Source: Litchfieldella qijiaojingensis
GTDB lineage: Bacteria > Pseudomonadota > Gammaproteobacteria > Pseudomonadales > Halomonadaceae
Length of the DNA: 64,000 nt
Assembly (NCBI RefSeq): GCF_014651875.1
Contig: NZ_BMXS01000001.1
Span: 434,001 to 498,000 of the forward strand
Reading direction: 5' to 3'
Shown here: one piece after another, positions 1-8,680 of the stretch
Layout: the number at the start of each line of letters is the position of its first letter
Numbering within the stretch: the first letter of the stretch is position 1
The notes under the pieces: model-generated
What the model saw: the letters and a program-made list of their open reading frames with translations, nothing else
Database searches by the model: none
What the model was told of the DNA's origin: nothing
Translations under genes and position numbers: made by a program

Positions 1-846
1 AACACCTCGCCCACCGCAGCGTCCAGCGGTGCCGACCTCAACGGCCAGGCGGCCCGAGACGCTGCCACGCAGATCCGCGAGCGGTTGTTCGACTTCGCCG
101 CCGCGCACTTTTTCAAGGATCAAGGCGGACTGGACCGTGAAGGCATGCGCCTCGAGAACGGGGAACTGGTCGCTGGAGAGGGGGAAAGCGCGCATCGTAT
201 CCCATGGGGCGAACTGGTCCAGGCGGCCTACATGTCGCGCATCTCCCTGTCAGCCAAGGGCTTCTACTCCACGCCGCTGATCCACTACGACCGCCAGACC
301 GCCAAGGGTAGGCCCTTCTATTATTACGCCCATGGCGCCGCGGTCAGCGAGGTCAGCGTCGATACCCTGTCAGGCGAGTATCAGGTGACTCGAGTGGATA
401 TCCTGCACGATGTGGGCGACTCGCTGAATCCGGCGATCGACATCGGCCAGGTCGAAGGCGGCTTCATACAGGGCATGGGCTGGCTGACCAGCGAGGAACT
501 CAAGTGGAACGAGGCCGGGCGTCTGGTTTCCGACGGCCCCGCTACCTACAAGATCCCGACCTTCGGCGACCTGCCACCGGTATTCAACGTCGAACTGATG
601 CAGGGCCATCCCAATTCCCAGGCCAGCATCTACCGCTCCAAGGCGGTCGGCGAACCGCCCTTCATGCTCGGCATGTCGGTATGGTCGGCATTGCGCGATG
701 CGCTGTCGAGCCTGACCGGCTACCGCGAGTGCCCGCGGCTCGACACCCCGGCCACACCGGAACGGGTGCTGATGGCTGCCGAGGCGCTGCGTCGCCGCCA
801 AGCCACCGCCACAGCAGTGGAAGAGACCAGCGATGACCTCGCCTGA
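1..846 (+). CDS. xdhB: Xanthine dehydrogenase, molybdopterin-binding large subunit (3' part)
   Basis: The open frame enters from the left edge and ends at the TGA at 844-846, so only about the last 281 residues are visible. The product is the molybdenum-cofactor subunit that hydroxylates hypoxanthine and xanthine to urate in the cytoplasm. The first visible residues (NTSPTAASSGADLNGQAA) match the conserved TAASSGSDLNG stretch of XdhB. Further on are the GQVEGGFIQGMGWLTSEE block and a KAVGEPP segment, both typical of the large subunit near its C terminus. The start and the FeS/FAD subunit gene lie outside the window. The 3' end overlaps xdhC by 14 bp, which points to one operon and translational coupling. 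Confidence 0.93.
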   Translation, partial: NTSPTAASSGADLNGQAARDAATQIRERLFDFAAAHFFKDQGGLDREGMRLENGELVAGEGESAHRIPWGELVQAAYMSRISLSAKGFYSTPLIHYDRQTAKGRPFYYYAHGAAVSEVSVDTLSGEYQVTRVDILHDVGDSLNPAIDIGQVEGGFIQGMGWLTSEELKWNEAGRLVSDGPATYKIPTFGDLPPVFNVELMQGHPNSQASIYRSKAVGEPPFMLGMSVWSALRDALSSLTGYRECPRLDTPATPERVLMAAEALRRRQATATAVEETSDDLA

Positions 847-1726
847 GACCCTGAGCTGGCACGCAGCGCTGCATCGCCTGCAGCAGGAAGCCCGTCCCCA
901 CGCCCTGGCCAGCGTGGTCGGGGCGGCGGGCTCCACGCCACGCGAACCCGGCGCCAAGATGGTGATCACCGCTGACGATACCCACGACACCCTGGGCGGT
1001 GGCACCTTCGAGTTCCAGGTGATCGCCGCAGCGCGTGAGGCATTGGCCGCCGGCGAGATCGGCACGCGGCTGGAAGCTTTCCCACTGGGCGGGCGCAGCG
1101 GGCAATGCTGCGGCGGCTACGTGCATGTGCTGCTTGAGATCTTCGCCGGGGCAGAAATGAGCGTCGCTCTGTTCGGCGCTGGCCATGTCGGCCAGGCCTT
1201 GGTCGGATTGATGGCGCCTCTGCCGTGGCGAGTGCTGTGGTTCGACAGCCGTGAAGATATCTTCCCCGAGGGGAGCGAGTCGCAACCGCGACTGAGCTGC
1301 CGGCGGATGGCCAGCGGGGAGGACGGCCCGGATATAGAAAGCGCCGTAACATCACTGCCCGCCGGAAGCCATGTGCTGGTGATGACCCATGACCATGGCG
1401 AGGATCGCCGGCTGATCGATGCCCTGCTGAAACGTGGCGACTGCGCCTCTATCGGCCTGATCGGCTCGAAGAGCAAGTGGGCCAGTTTCCAACGGCGTCT
1501 GCGCGACGCCGGACACGACCAGACGAGTCTCGACCGGGTGCGCTGCCCGATCGGCATTCCTGGTGCCAAGGGCAAGCAGCCCTACGAAATTGCCGTGGCT
1601 GTGGTCGCGGAACTGCTGACGCTCAAGCCGGCGAGCGAACAGGACGATAGTCGAGGCGTGCCACCGGAAACGCTACGCGAGGTCTTTGCGAACGCGCCAC
1701 CCAAGCGCTCCTCGTCCCAGCCCTGA
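833..1726 (+). CDS. xdhC: Xanthine dehydrogenase accessory protein XdhC
   Basis: The 297-residue protein is the family chaperone that binds molybdenum cofactor, supports its sulfuration and inserts it into XdhB. Family marks are GSTPREPGAKM near residue 33, a GGRSGQCCGG cysteine motif near residue 87, and a Rossmann-type ALFGAGHVGQAL segment near residue 113 that belongs to the XdhC C-terminal domain. The GLIGSKSKW and CPIGIPGAKGKQPYEIAVAV stretches are also typical. The ATG at 833 lies inside the end of xdhB, so it is translated right after it. Guanine deaminase follows 41 bp downstream on the same strand. Length is normal for the family. Confidence 0.94.
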   Translation: MTSPETLSWHAALHRLQQEARPHALASVVGAAGSTPREPGAKMVITADDTHDTLGGGTFEFQVIAAAREALAAGEIGTRLEAFPLGGRSGQCCGGYVHVLLEIFAGAEMSVALFGAGHVGQALVGLMAPLPWRVLWFDSREDIFPEGSESQPRLSCRRMASGEDGPDIESAVTSLPAGSHVLVMTHDHGEDRRLIDALLKRGDCASIGLIGSKSKWASFQRRLRDAGHDQTSLDRVRCPIGIPGAKGKQPYEIAVAVVAELLTLKPASEQDDSRGVPPETLREVFANAPPKRSSSQP

Positions 1727-1767
1727 CAAGCACTGACAACAACCCCAAGACTCACTCGGAGAGACCC

Positions 1768-3099
1768 ATGACCGAGGCTCGACACCAACGCGTGCTGCGC
1801 GGCCCCCTGCTGAGCTTTCTCAACGACCCCGGCGAGGGCGACCGCCCCGAACCGGGCAGTGTATTGCACCTGGAAGACGGCGCCCTGTGGCTCGACGGCG
1901 GCCATATCCGCGCCATCGGCGATTACCGCGAGCTAGCCCCGCGACTGCCCGAGGGCATCGAGGTGATCGACTATTCCGGCAAGCTGATGATGCCCGGCTT
2001 CATCGATAGTCACGTGCACTATGTGCAGCTCGACATCATGGCTTCCTACGGCCGCCAGCTTCTCGACTGGTTGAATGAATACACCTTTCCCGAGGAGTGT
2101 CGTTTCGCTCAACGCGCTCACGCCGAGGACGTTGCCGACGCCTTTCTCGACGAACAGTTGCGTGTCGGCACCACCACCGCTCAGGTTTTCTGCACCTCGC
2201 ATCCGGTTTCAGTGGACGCCTTCTTCACCGCTGCTAACAAGCGCGGCCTGCGCATGCTGGCCGGCAAGGTCCTCATGGACCGCAACGCACCCGAGGGTCT
2301 GACCGACACAGTGGCCGACGGGATTCGCGACAGCGAGCGGCTGATCGGCGACTGGCATGGTAAGGGCCGTCTCGGCTATACCCTGACACCGCGTTTCGCA
2401 CCAACGTCGAGCCCCGAACAGCTCGACGCCACCGGCGCCATCTTGCGCAACGCCCCGGACCTGCACCTGCAAACACATCTATCCGAGAACCAGGGCGAGA
2501 TCGCTTGGGTCGCCGAACTCTTTCCGGATTGCCCGGACTACCTGGGCGTCTATGAGCGCTACGGCCTGGTCGGGCCACGCAGCACCTTCGCTCACGGCAT
2601 CCATCTGACCCAGGAGATGCGCAACCGCCTGGCGGCGACTGGTGCCAACATCGCCTTCTGCCCGACTTCCAACCTGTTCCTGGGTAGCGGCCTGTTCGAT
2701 CGGCTGGCCTGTCGCGACGCCGGGCTCAACACCACGCTGGCCAGCGACATCGGCGGCGGCACCGACCTGTCGGGACTAGCGACCCTCAAGGCCGCCTATC
2801 AGGTCGGCCAGTTGCTCGGCCAGCCATTGACCGCCTGGCAGGGCTTCTATCGCCTGACGCTGGGCAACGCGCGTGCCCTGCATCTGGACGCCCATATCGG
2901 CAGCCTGCGCGAAGGCGGTGACGCCGACATCGTGGTGCTCGACCCCCAAGCCACGCCATTGCTGGCACGGCGCAGCTCGCGTACCCGCAATCTCGCCGAA
3001 CAGCTCTTCGCGCTGATGATGCTGGGCGACGACCGCACCGTCTATGCCACCTGGGGCAACGGAGAGTGCGTGCATCACCGCGATGCCGCTCCTCATTGA
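1768..3099 (+). CDS. guaD: Guanine deaminase
   Basis: This 443-residue amidohydrolase converts guanine to xanthine and so feeds the xanthine dehydrogenase encoded just upstream. The metal-binding motif appears as PGFIDSHVHYVQ (His-x-His) near residue 75. Further zinc or catalytic segments are THLSEN near residue 237, the FAHGIHL histidine and the ASDIGGGTD aspartate near residue 328. The ATG is preceded by a GGAGAGACCC ribosome site. It is the last gene of the xdhB-xdhC-guaD run and is followed by a hairpin terminator. The overall length and the order of motifs fit GuaD better than other cyclic amidohydrolases. Confidence 0.95.
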   Translation: MTEARHQRVLRGPLLSFLNDPGEGDRPEPGSVLHLEDGALWLDGGHIRAIGDYRELAPRLPEGIEVIDYSGKLMMPGFIDSHVHYVQLDIMASYGRQLLDWLNEYTFPEECRFAQRAHAEDVADAFLDEQLRVGTTTAQVFCTSHPVSVDAFFTAANKRGLRMLAGKVLMDRNAPEGLTDTVADGIRDSERLIGDWHGKGRLGYTLTPRFAPTSSPEQLDATGAILRNAPDLHLQTHLSENQGEIAWVAELFPDCPDYLGVYERYGLVGPRSTFAHGIHLTQEMRNRLAATGANIAFCPTSNLFLGSGLFDRLACRDAGLNTTLASDIGGGTDLSGLATLKAAYQVGQLLGQPLTAWQGFYRLTLGNARALHLDAHIGSLREGGDADIVVLDPQATPLLARRSSRTRNLAEQLFALMMLGDDRTVYATWGNGECVHHRDAAPH

Positions 3100-3131
3100 G
3101 CCCCACCGTTTTTCTCTTGCCTCGCGCTGTT

Positions 3132-3162
3132 GGGCGGACCGTTTCCACGGCCGCCCTTTTTT
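3132..3162 (+). terminator. Rho-independent terminator after guaD
   Basis: A GGGCGG / CCGCCC stem (3132-3137 with 3151-3156), extended inside by CCG/CGG pairing, is followed directly by six T residues at 3157-3162. It sits 32 bp after the guaD stop. The T tract overlaps the stop codon of the convergent deaminase gene. Confidence 0.8.
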
Positions 3163-4171
3163 ACCACTCTGATTCTACGACCTGCAGTTCGGTCAACAAG
3201 GCACGGCGGCGCTCGTCGCTCATGAACGCGACCTCGATGGCATTGCGTGCCAGCGACGCAAAAATATCCGTCGACCAGGCGAAAGCACGGTGGCAAGCCA
3301 AGTAGTTGTCCAGCACGCCACCGCCGAAGTAGGCCGGATCGTCTGAGTTGAGGGTCAGCACCAGACCGGACGCCAGCAATTCTGGCAATGGATGCTCTTC
3401 GATATGCTCCACCACCTTCAAGCGCACGTTGGAGAGCGGGCAGACGGTCAGCGGGATGCACTGCTCGCGCAGCCGTTCGACCAGCGCCGGGTCCTCCAGG
3501 CAGCGCACGCCATGATCGATACGACAGACATCGAGCAGATCGAGTGCTTCACGGATATAGGCAGCCGGCCCCTCCTCGCCGGCATGCGCCACCCGCGGGA
3601 TCCCCAGCTCCCTGGCGCGGGCGAAGACCTCACTGAACTTCGACGGCGGATGACCGCGCTCGGCGCTGTCCAGCCCCACGGCATCGATGGTCTCCCAATA
3701 GGGAGCGGCTTGCTCGAACACACGCATGGCCTCGGCTGCTGGGCGATCGCGCAGGAAGCTCATGATCAGCGCCGTCGATATTCCCAGTTCACGTTCGGCC
3801 TGACGTCGTGCGCGACCGAGCCCTTCCATCTGGACATCCAGCTCAATGCCACGTGCCAAGTGCGCCTGGGGGTCGAAGGAGAGTTCTACATGCACCACGC
3901 CCTCGGCGTGCGCACGCCGGAAGTAATCCATGGCCAAGTCGAAGAAGTCGTCAGCCGAGTGCAACACACTCATGCCCTGGTAATACAGATCCAGGAACGA
4001 CTGCAGATCCTCGAATTCATAGGCGGCGCGAACCTCTTCCACCGAGGCGTAGGGCAGTTCGACCCCGTTGCGCTCGGCCAGCGCGAACATCAGCTCAGGC
4101 TCTAGCGAACCCTCGATATGCAGGTGCAACTCGGCCTTGGGCAACCGCTTGAGAAAATCTTGCATAAGCAC
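3161..4171 (-). CDS. Adenine deaminase (adenosine deaminase family)
   Basis: The 336-residue protein belongs to the adenosine/adenine deaminase superfamily. Visible marks are the N-terminal AELHLHIEGSL zinc motif (residues 13-23), HAGEEGP with the conserved His and catalytic Glu near residue 198, IDHGVR near 219, and SDDPAYF near 280. The segment GLDSAERGHPPSKF resembles the adenine-deaminase subgroup described in Pseudomonas and yeast rather than E. coli-type adenosine deaminase, so I favour adenine to hypoxanthine. Hypoxanthine would feed the xanthine dehydrogenase encoded at the left edge. Either of two close ATG codons (residue 1 or 3) could be the start. It converges on guaD and is transcribed alone. 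Confidence 0.85.
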   Translation of the reverse strand: MLMQDFLKRLPKAELHLHIEGSLEPELMFALAERNGVELPYASVEEVRAAYEFEDLQSFLDLYYQGMSVLHSADDFFDLAMDYFRRAHAEGVVHVELSFDPQAHLARGIELDVQMEGLGRARRQAERELGISTALIMSFLRDRPAAEAMRVFEQAAPYWETIDAVGLDSAERGHPPSKFSEVFARARELGIPRVAHAGEEGPAAYIREALDLLDVCRIDHGVRCLEDPALVERLREQCIPLTVCPLSNVRLKVVEHIEEHPLPELLASGLVLTLNSDDPAYFGGGVLDNYLACHRAFAWSTDIFASLARNAIEVAFMSDERRRALLTELQVVESEW

Positions 4172-4246
4172 TCCACACCAGAACTTTGACTAATCCTGAT
4201 CCAATCTGACCGTTTGCGCAAAGTCCGCTGCGGGGACGACATTCTG

Positions 4247-5983
4247 CTATGACGCTATGCGTCCCTGAACCAGTTTCAGCGAGCGCCGAATGCCTGGCGG
4301 CGCCACCTGTCCATTGCCGAGCTGGTGCACCAGAAACAGTACTGTCTTGCCGGCCAGCCAAGCATCGAGACGCGCCGCGATGCGTTCGGCCAACGGTCGA
4401 TCGAGACCGCTGAATGGTTCGTCGAGAATCACGACCGGCGATTCACGTAGCAAAACCCGCGCCAGCCCCAGGCGACGCGCCTGGCCACCCGAGAGCTGAC
4501 GACCGCCCTCGCCCACCGGCGTCTCGAGCTGCCTGGGCAACCGTTCGGCCCAGTCGGCCAGTTCCACCGCTTCCAACACTCGCCACAGCTCGGCGTCACT
4601 GGCCTCGGGGCGCGCGAGGCGCAGGTTGACCGCGATACTGTCGTGAAACAGCTCGGTGCTCTGTGTCAAACAAGCGATACGCGAACGCAATGCCTCCAGT
4701 GACAGCTCGCGCAGATCGACGCCATTCAGCGTGACACGCCCTCTGCTCGGATCCTGCAGCCGAGTCAGCAGCATCGCCACACTCGACTTGCCGGCACCGG
4801 ATGCCCCCAGCAGCGCCACGCGCTCCCCCCGGCCCAGCGTCAGCGATATCTCGTCCAGCGCCGGCGATAGGCTATCCGGGTAATGCAGGCTTGCCGCCTC
4901 CAGGCGCAACTCGACGGCCCCTTCGTGTATCGAACTCGCTGTCGCGGTCTCGACGATGGCGCTGCTCGAGCCCTTCAGCGCATTGAGGCGCCGCGCCGCG
5001 GCACGTGTCGCTCCCAACTGGGTGAAGGCCGCGGGCAGCACGGCGAAGGCCTCGTTGAGCGCCAGCACCGCCAGCGGCATCATCACCATCAACGGCCCCG
5101 AAAGCGCTTCGGCGCGATACGCCAGTGCCGCCAGCCACAGCACGAGCAGCATGACGAGGCTCACCCCCAGCCCTGCCAAAGCGTTGCCCAGAGCGGTAAT
5201 GCGCCCCAGCTGCCGCTGATCCCGATACAACGCGTCTTCCTCGTCGAAGATCCTGCGCCGATGCATCGACAGCGAACCATATGCCCGCAATTCGCCCAGC
5301 CCCTGAAGATGTTCGATCACATGCCCGCGAAGCCGGTCCAGGGTCGCTACCCGTCGTTGACTCGGCGACATTCCCAACCAGGCCTGGCCCACCACCAGCC
5401 AGCCCCACAAAGCCATTAGCACCAGCCCTATGATGCCACCCACCAATGGCGTGAAACTCGCCAGCAACACGACGACCACCAGGATCGCCAGCAGCGCCAC
5501 TGCCGGCGGCGCCAGCAGACGCAAGTACAGGCTGTCCAGTGTGTCGATATCTGCGGTCAGGCGGTTGAGCCACTCGCTGGCCCGGCGTCGCGACAACGCC
5601 TGGGCATCCAAGCCGGCCAGCACGCGGAACATGACGGCGCGCAGGTCGGCCAGCAGGCGCAGCACGGTGTCATGGTTATAAAGGCGTTCGACATAGCGCG
5701 ACACCGTACGCGTCAAGGCAAAGAAGCGGATTCCGCCACCGGGGACGTAAACGTCCAGCCTGGCGACCGCCCCCGCCGCCAGCAGGGTACCGGTCAATGC
5801 CGTAGCGGTGATGAACCAGCCCGACAATGCCAGCAGGCCAATTGCCGCGCCGACGGTCGATGCCAGCAGCAACGCTCCCAAGACCAGCCGCCGGCGACGC
5901 TGGCCCAGTTGTCGCAGCCAAGGACACAGCTCGTTTCCGAGCTCCCGCCACGCCGAGCCACCACGGCGATCCCCAGGAGTCAT
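4247..5983 (-). CDS. cydC: Thiol reductant ABC exporter subunit CydC
   Basis: The 578-residue protein is a fused membrane and ATPase half-transporter. With CydD it exports glutathione/cysteine to the periplasm, which is needed to assemble cytochrome bd. Six membrane segments occupy roughly residues 30-310, including the family-typical ALSGWFITA. The ATPase domain shows the Walker A stretch LLGASGAGKSS, the signature LSGGQARRLGLARVLL and the Walker B stretch VVILDEPFSGLD. Its ATG overlaps the cydD stop codon (ATGA), so the pair is co-translated. It is the last gene of cydABDC. No clear T-tailed terminator was found in the 75 bp before the next gene. Confidence 0.94.
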   Translation of the reverse strand: MTPGDRRGGSAWRELGNELCPWLRQLGQRRRRLVLGALLLASTVGAAIGLLALSGWFITATALTGTLLAAGAVARLDVYVPGGGIRFFALTRTVSRYVERLYNHDTVLRLLADLRAVMFRVLAGLDAQALSRRRASEWLNRLTADIDTLDSLYLRLLAPPAVALLAILVVVVLLASFTPLVGGIIGLVLMALWGWLVVGQAWLGMSPSQRRVATLDRLRGHVIEHLQGLGELRAYGSLSMHRRRIFDEEDALYRDQRQLGRITALGNALAGLGVSLVMLLVLWLAALAYRAEALSGPLMVMMPLAVLALNEAFAVLPAAFTQLGATRAAARRLNALKGSSSAIVETATASSIHEGAVELRLEAASLHYPDSLSPALDEISLTLGRGERVALLGASGAGKSSVAMLLTRLQDPSRGRVTLNGVDLRELSLEALRSRIACLTQSTELFHDSIAVNLRLARPEASDAELWRVLEAVELADWAERLPRQLETPVGEGGRQLSGGQARRLGLARVLLRESPVVILDEPFSGLDRPLAERIAARLDAWLAGKTVLFLVHQLGNGQVAPPGIRRSLKLVQGRIAS

Positions 5984-7671
5984 GCCGACTCCTCCGCGAC
6001 GATACGACCTTGATCCAGCCGCACCACTTGGCTGGCCAACGTCATCAGGGCGGGATGATGAGTGGCGATCACCAGGGTTCGTCCTTCTTCGGCTAGTGCT
6101 CTCAGCCCCTCGATCACCAGAGCCTCGGATATTTCATCCAGACTCGCCGTCGGCTCGTCCAGCAACACCAAGCGCGCCGGGGAGAGAAACACACGTGCCA
6201 GCGCCAGGCGCTGGGCCTGACCGCCGGATAGACCGACACCTCGTTCACCGAGAGAGGTATCCAGGCCCTCGGGCAGCCGCGCCAGCAACTCACCCAGGCC
6301 GGCTCGCCCGAGTGCCGCCAGCAACTGGGCATCGTTGGCATGTGGTGCGGCCAGGCGTAGATTGTCGGCGATCGTGCCATGTATCAGGAGGGGGCGTTGA
6401 TCCATCCAGGCAAAGCCATTCTCGTGCGCAATCCCCATCCTTCCGGTGTGCGGGTCAATGAAGCCAGCGATGAGTTGTAGCAGCGACGACTTGCCTGCGC
6501 CGGAGGGACCGACCAAAGCGACCGTCGAACCGGCCGCCACCTCTAGATCGATTGGTCCCAGAACCCTGCCCCGCCCGGGGTGGCTGATACTGACACCTCT
6601 CAAGTCGACCGCGGTTGCTGGGGCAACCCCACACCGCTCGCCTTCACTGGCATCTTCGGACAGCGGCTCGTTGAGCAGCGCCACCAGGCCATCGGCAGCC
6701 CCCAGGGCCGCGGCCCGGTCATGATAGTGTTGCGAAAGGCTGCGCAATGGCTGAAAGAACTCCGGCGCCAGTAGCAGGATCGTCAGACCGCTGAACAGGG
6801 TGAGTTCGGAGGAAGGGCCGAAGTCGATATAGCCCAATAGACCGAAGCCGATATAGACCGCCAACACCGCGATCGCCACCGAGGCGAAGAACTCGAGCAC
6901 CGCCGACGACAGGAACGCCAGGCGCAGGGTGCGCATGCTGCGCCGCCGATAGTCGTCAGCTCGTGCAAATACTTCTTCGGAGGCAGACGTGGTGCAGTTG
7001 AACAACTGCAGTGTGGTAATACCACGAACCCGATCGAGGAAATGCCCCGCCAGACGCGTCACCGCGGCAAACTGCTCCTGATTGAGGCGCTCAGCGCCCA
7101 TGCCCACCAGCGCCATGAAGAGAGGAATCAAGGGCATCGAAAGCAACAGCAGGATCGCCACCAGCCAGTCGAGCCAAGCCACGACCGCCAGAATGACCAA
7201 CGGCAAGGCAACGGCCAAACGCAATTGCGGCAGAAAACGCGCAAAATAGCCATCCAGTGCCTCGATCTGCTCCACCAATTGCCCGCCAAGACCGGCGCTA
7301 TGTCGTCCCGCCAAACGCACCGGCCCCAGTGCTTCGAGGTGCTCGAGCAACTCGTGCCTGGCTACCCGGCGAATCCGCAGGCTCGCCTCCTGGGCGACCA
7401 CCTCCTGGCCCCATTGGGCCAGGGCACGCACGCCGATCGCCCCCATGGCTGCGACAAAGGCCCAGACCAGCCCACCGGGCGAAACGTTCTGCACCAGCAA
7501 GGCACTGACGATCCAGGCCAACAGCCCCATCTGCACGATGGTAGCGCCCCCCGCGACCAAGCCGGCCAGTATGGCAAGGTGCAGCAGCCGCTGTTCGCGA
7601 GCGGCCAGATCGGCCAGCCAGCGCCTCGGGGTCAGCCCGTCATCGCCACTCTCCGGAGTTGATGGACTCAA
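5980..7671 (-). CDS. cydD: Thiol reductant ABC exporter subunit CydD
   Basis: The 563-residue protein is the partner half-transporter of CydC. The membrane domain fills about the first 330 residues. The C-terminal ATPase carries the Walker A stretch LVGPSGAGKSSLL, the signature LSGGQAQRLALARVFL and the Walker B stretch LVLLDEPTASLD. Start and stop overlap the neighbours by ATGA on both sides (cydB upstream, cydC downstream), so the operon has essentially no intergenic space and no cydX-like small gene between cydB and cydD. Length is close to the E. coli protein (588). Confidence 0.94.
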   Translation of the reverse strand: MSPSTPESGDDGLTPRRWLADLAAREQRLLHLAILAGLVAGGATIVQMGLLAWIVSALLVQNVSPGGLVWAFVAAMGAIGVRALAQWGQEVVAQEASLRIRRVARHELLEHLEALGPVRLAGRHSAGLGGQLVEQIEALDGYFARFLPQLRLAVALPLVILAVVAWLDWLVAILLLLSMPLIPLFMALVGMGAERLNQEQFAAVTRLAGHFLDRVRGITTLQLFNCTTSASEEVFARADDYRRRSMRTLRLAFLSSAVLEFFASVAIAVLAVYIGFGLLGYIDFGPSSELTLFSGLTILLLAPEFFQPLRSLSQHYHDRAAALGAADGLVALLNEPLSEDASEGERCGVAPATAVDLRGVSISHPGRGRVLGPIDLEVAAGSTVALVGPSGAGKSSLLQLIAGFIDPHTGRMGIAHENGFAWMDQRPLLIHGTIADNLRLAAPHANDAQLLAALGRAGLGELLARLPEGLDTSLGERGVGLSGGQAQRLALARVFLSPARLVLLDEPTASLDEISEALVIEGLRALAEEGRTLVIATHHPALMTLASQVVRLDQGRIVAEESA

Positions 7672-8669
7672 TGATAGCCCTCACCCACCTTGACCTTGCC
7701 GCGGAACACCCAGTAGGTCCAGGCGGTATAGGCCAGCACGATGGGAATCACGAACAGCACGCCGATCAGAAGGAAAAGTTGCGACTCAGGCGACGAGGAT
7801 GCATCCCAGATGGTGTAATCAGGCGGCACGATCACCGGCCACTTACTGACCACCAGCCCCAGGTAGGTGAAGATGTAGATGCCGAGCGTGGCTACGAAAG
7901 GCAGCCCTTCACGACGCTGACGCACCGAGCGATAGACCACCACCGCACAGCCCAGCGCCAAGGCCGGGAAGATCCAGATTACGCCGATATGACCGAACCA
8001 GCGTTCCCAGACATCCGGGTTCACGAAGGGGGTCCACAAGCTAATGATCAGGAAGACCGCCAACACGACCGCCAGCAGTGTTGGGGTGATGCGATACGCC
8101 CATTCCTGGATATATCCTTCGGATTTCATGATCAACCAGGTGGCCCCCAGCAGTGCATAGCCGGCCATCAACCCCAGACCGGTGAGTACGGTGAACGGTG
8201 TCAGCCAGTCCAGCGCCCCGCCCACGTAAACAAAATCTTCCACGGCGAAGCCTTGGATATAAGCGCCCACCACGGCGCCTTGGGAAAAGGCCGCTACCGC
8301 CGATCCCCAGCAGAAGGCGCGATTCCACCAGTGGCGATTCCTGCGCGACTTGAAGCGGAACTCGAAGGCCACGCCGCGAAAGATCAGACCGGCCAGCATC
8401 AGGAACACCCCGATATAGAGCGCGGGCAGGAACACCGCATAGACCAGCGGGAAAGCGCCCAGCAACCCCGCCCCCCCGAGCACCAGCCAGGTTTCGTTGC
8501 CATCCCAGACCGGGGCCACCGAGTTCATCATCACGTCCCGGGCATCCTCATCCGGGGCAAAGGGGTAGAGAATGCCCAAGCCCAGATCGAAGCCATCCAT
8601 CAACACATACATGATCACGCCGAAGCCGATGATCACGGCCCAGATCAATGCCAGATCGATACCAACCAT
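7668..8669 (-). CDS. cydB: Cytochrome bd-type quinol oxidase subunit II
   Basis: The 333-residue polytopic membrane protein is the structural partner of CydA in the bd-type terminal oxidase. The N terminus (DLALIWAVIIGFGVIMYVLM followed by DGFDLGLGIL) and the APVWDGNETWLVLGG block near residue 52 are family hallmarks. About eight or nine hydrophobic segments are visible. At 333 residues it is shorter than E. coli CydB (379), which fits the cyanide-insensitive (CioB) group. It follows cydA by 11 bp and overlaps cydD. Confidence 0.95.
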   Translation of the reverse strand: MVGIDLALIWAVIIGFGVIMYVLMDGFDLGLGILYPFAPDEDARDVMMNSVAPVWDGNETWLVLGGAGLLGAFPLVYAVFLPALYIGVFLMLAGLIFRGVAFEFRFKSRRNRHWWNRAFCWGSAVAAFSQGAVVGAYIQGFAVEDFVYVGGALDWLTPFTVLTGLGLMAGYALLGATWLIMKSEGYIQEWAYRITPTLLAVVLAVFLIISLWTPFVNPDVWERWFGHIGVIWIFPALALGCAVVVYRSVRQRREGLPFVATLGIYIFTYLGLVVSKWPVIVPPDYTIWDASSSPESQLFLLIGVLFVIPIVLAYTAWTYWVFRGKVKVGEGYH

Positions 8670-8680
8670 GGCTGCGCTCC

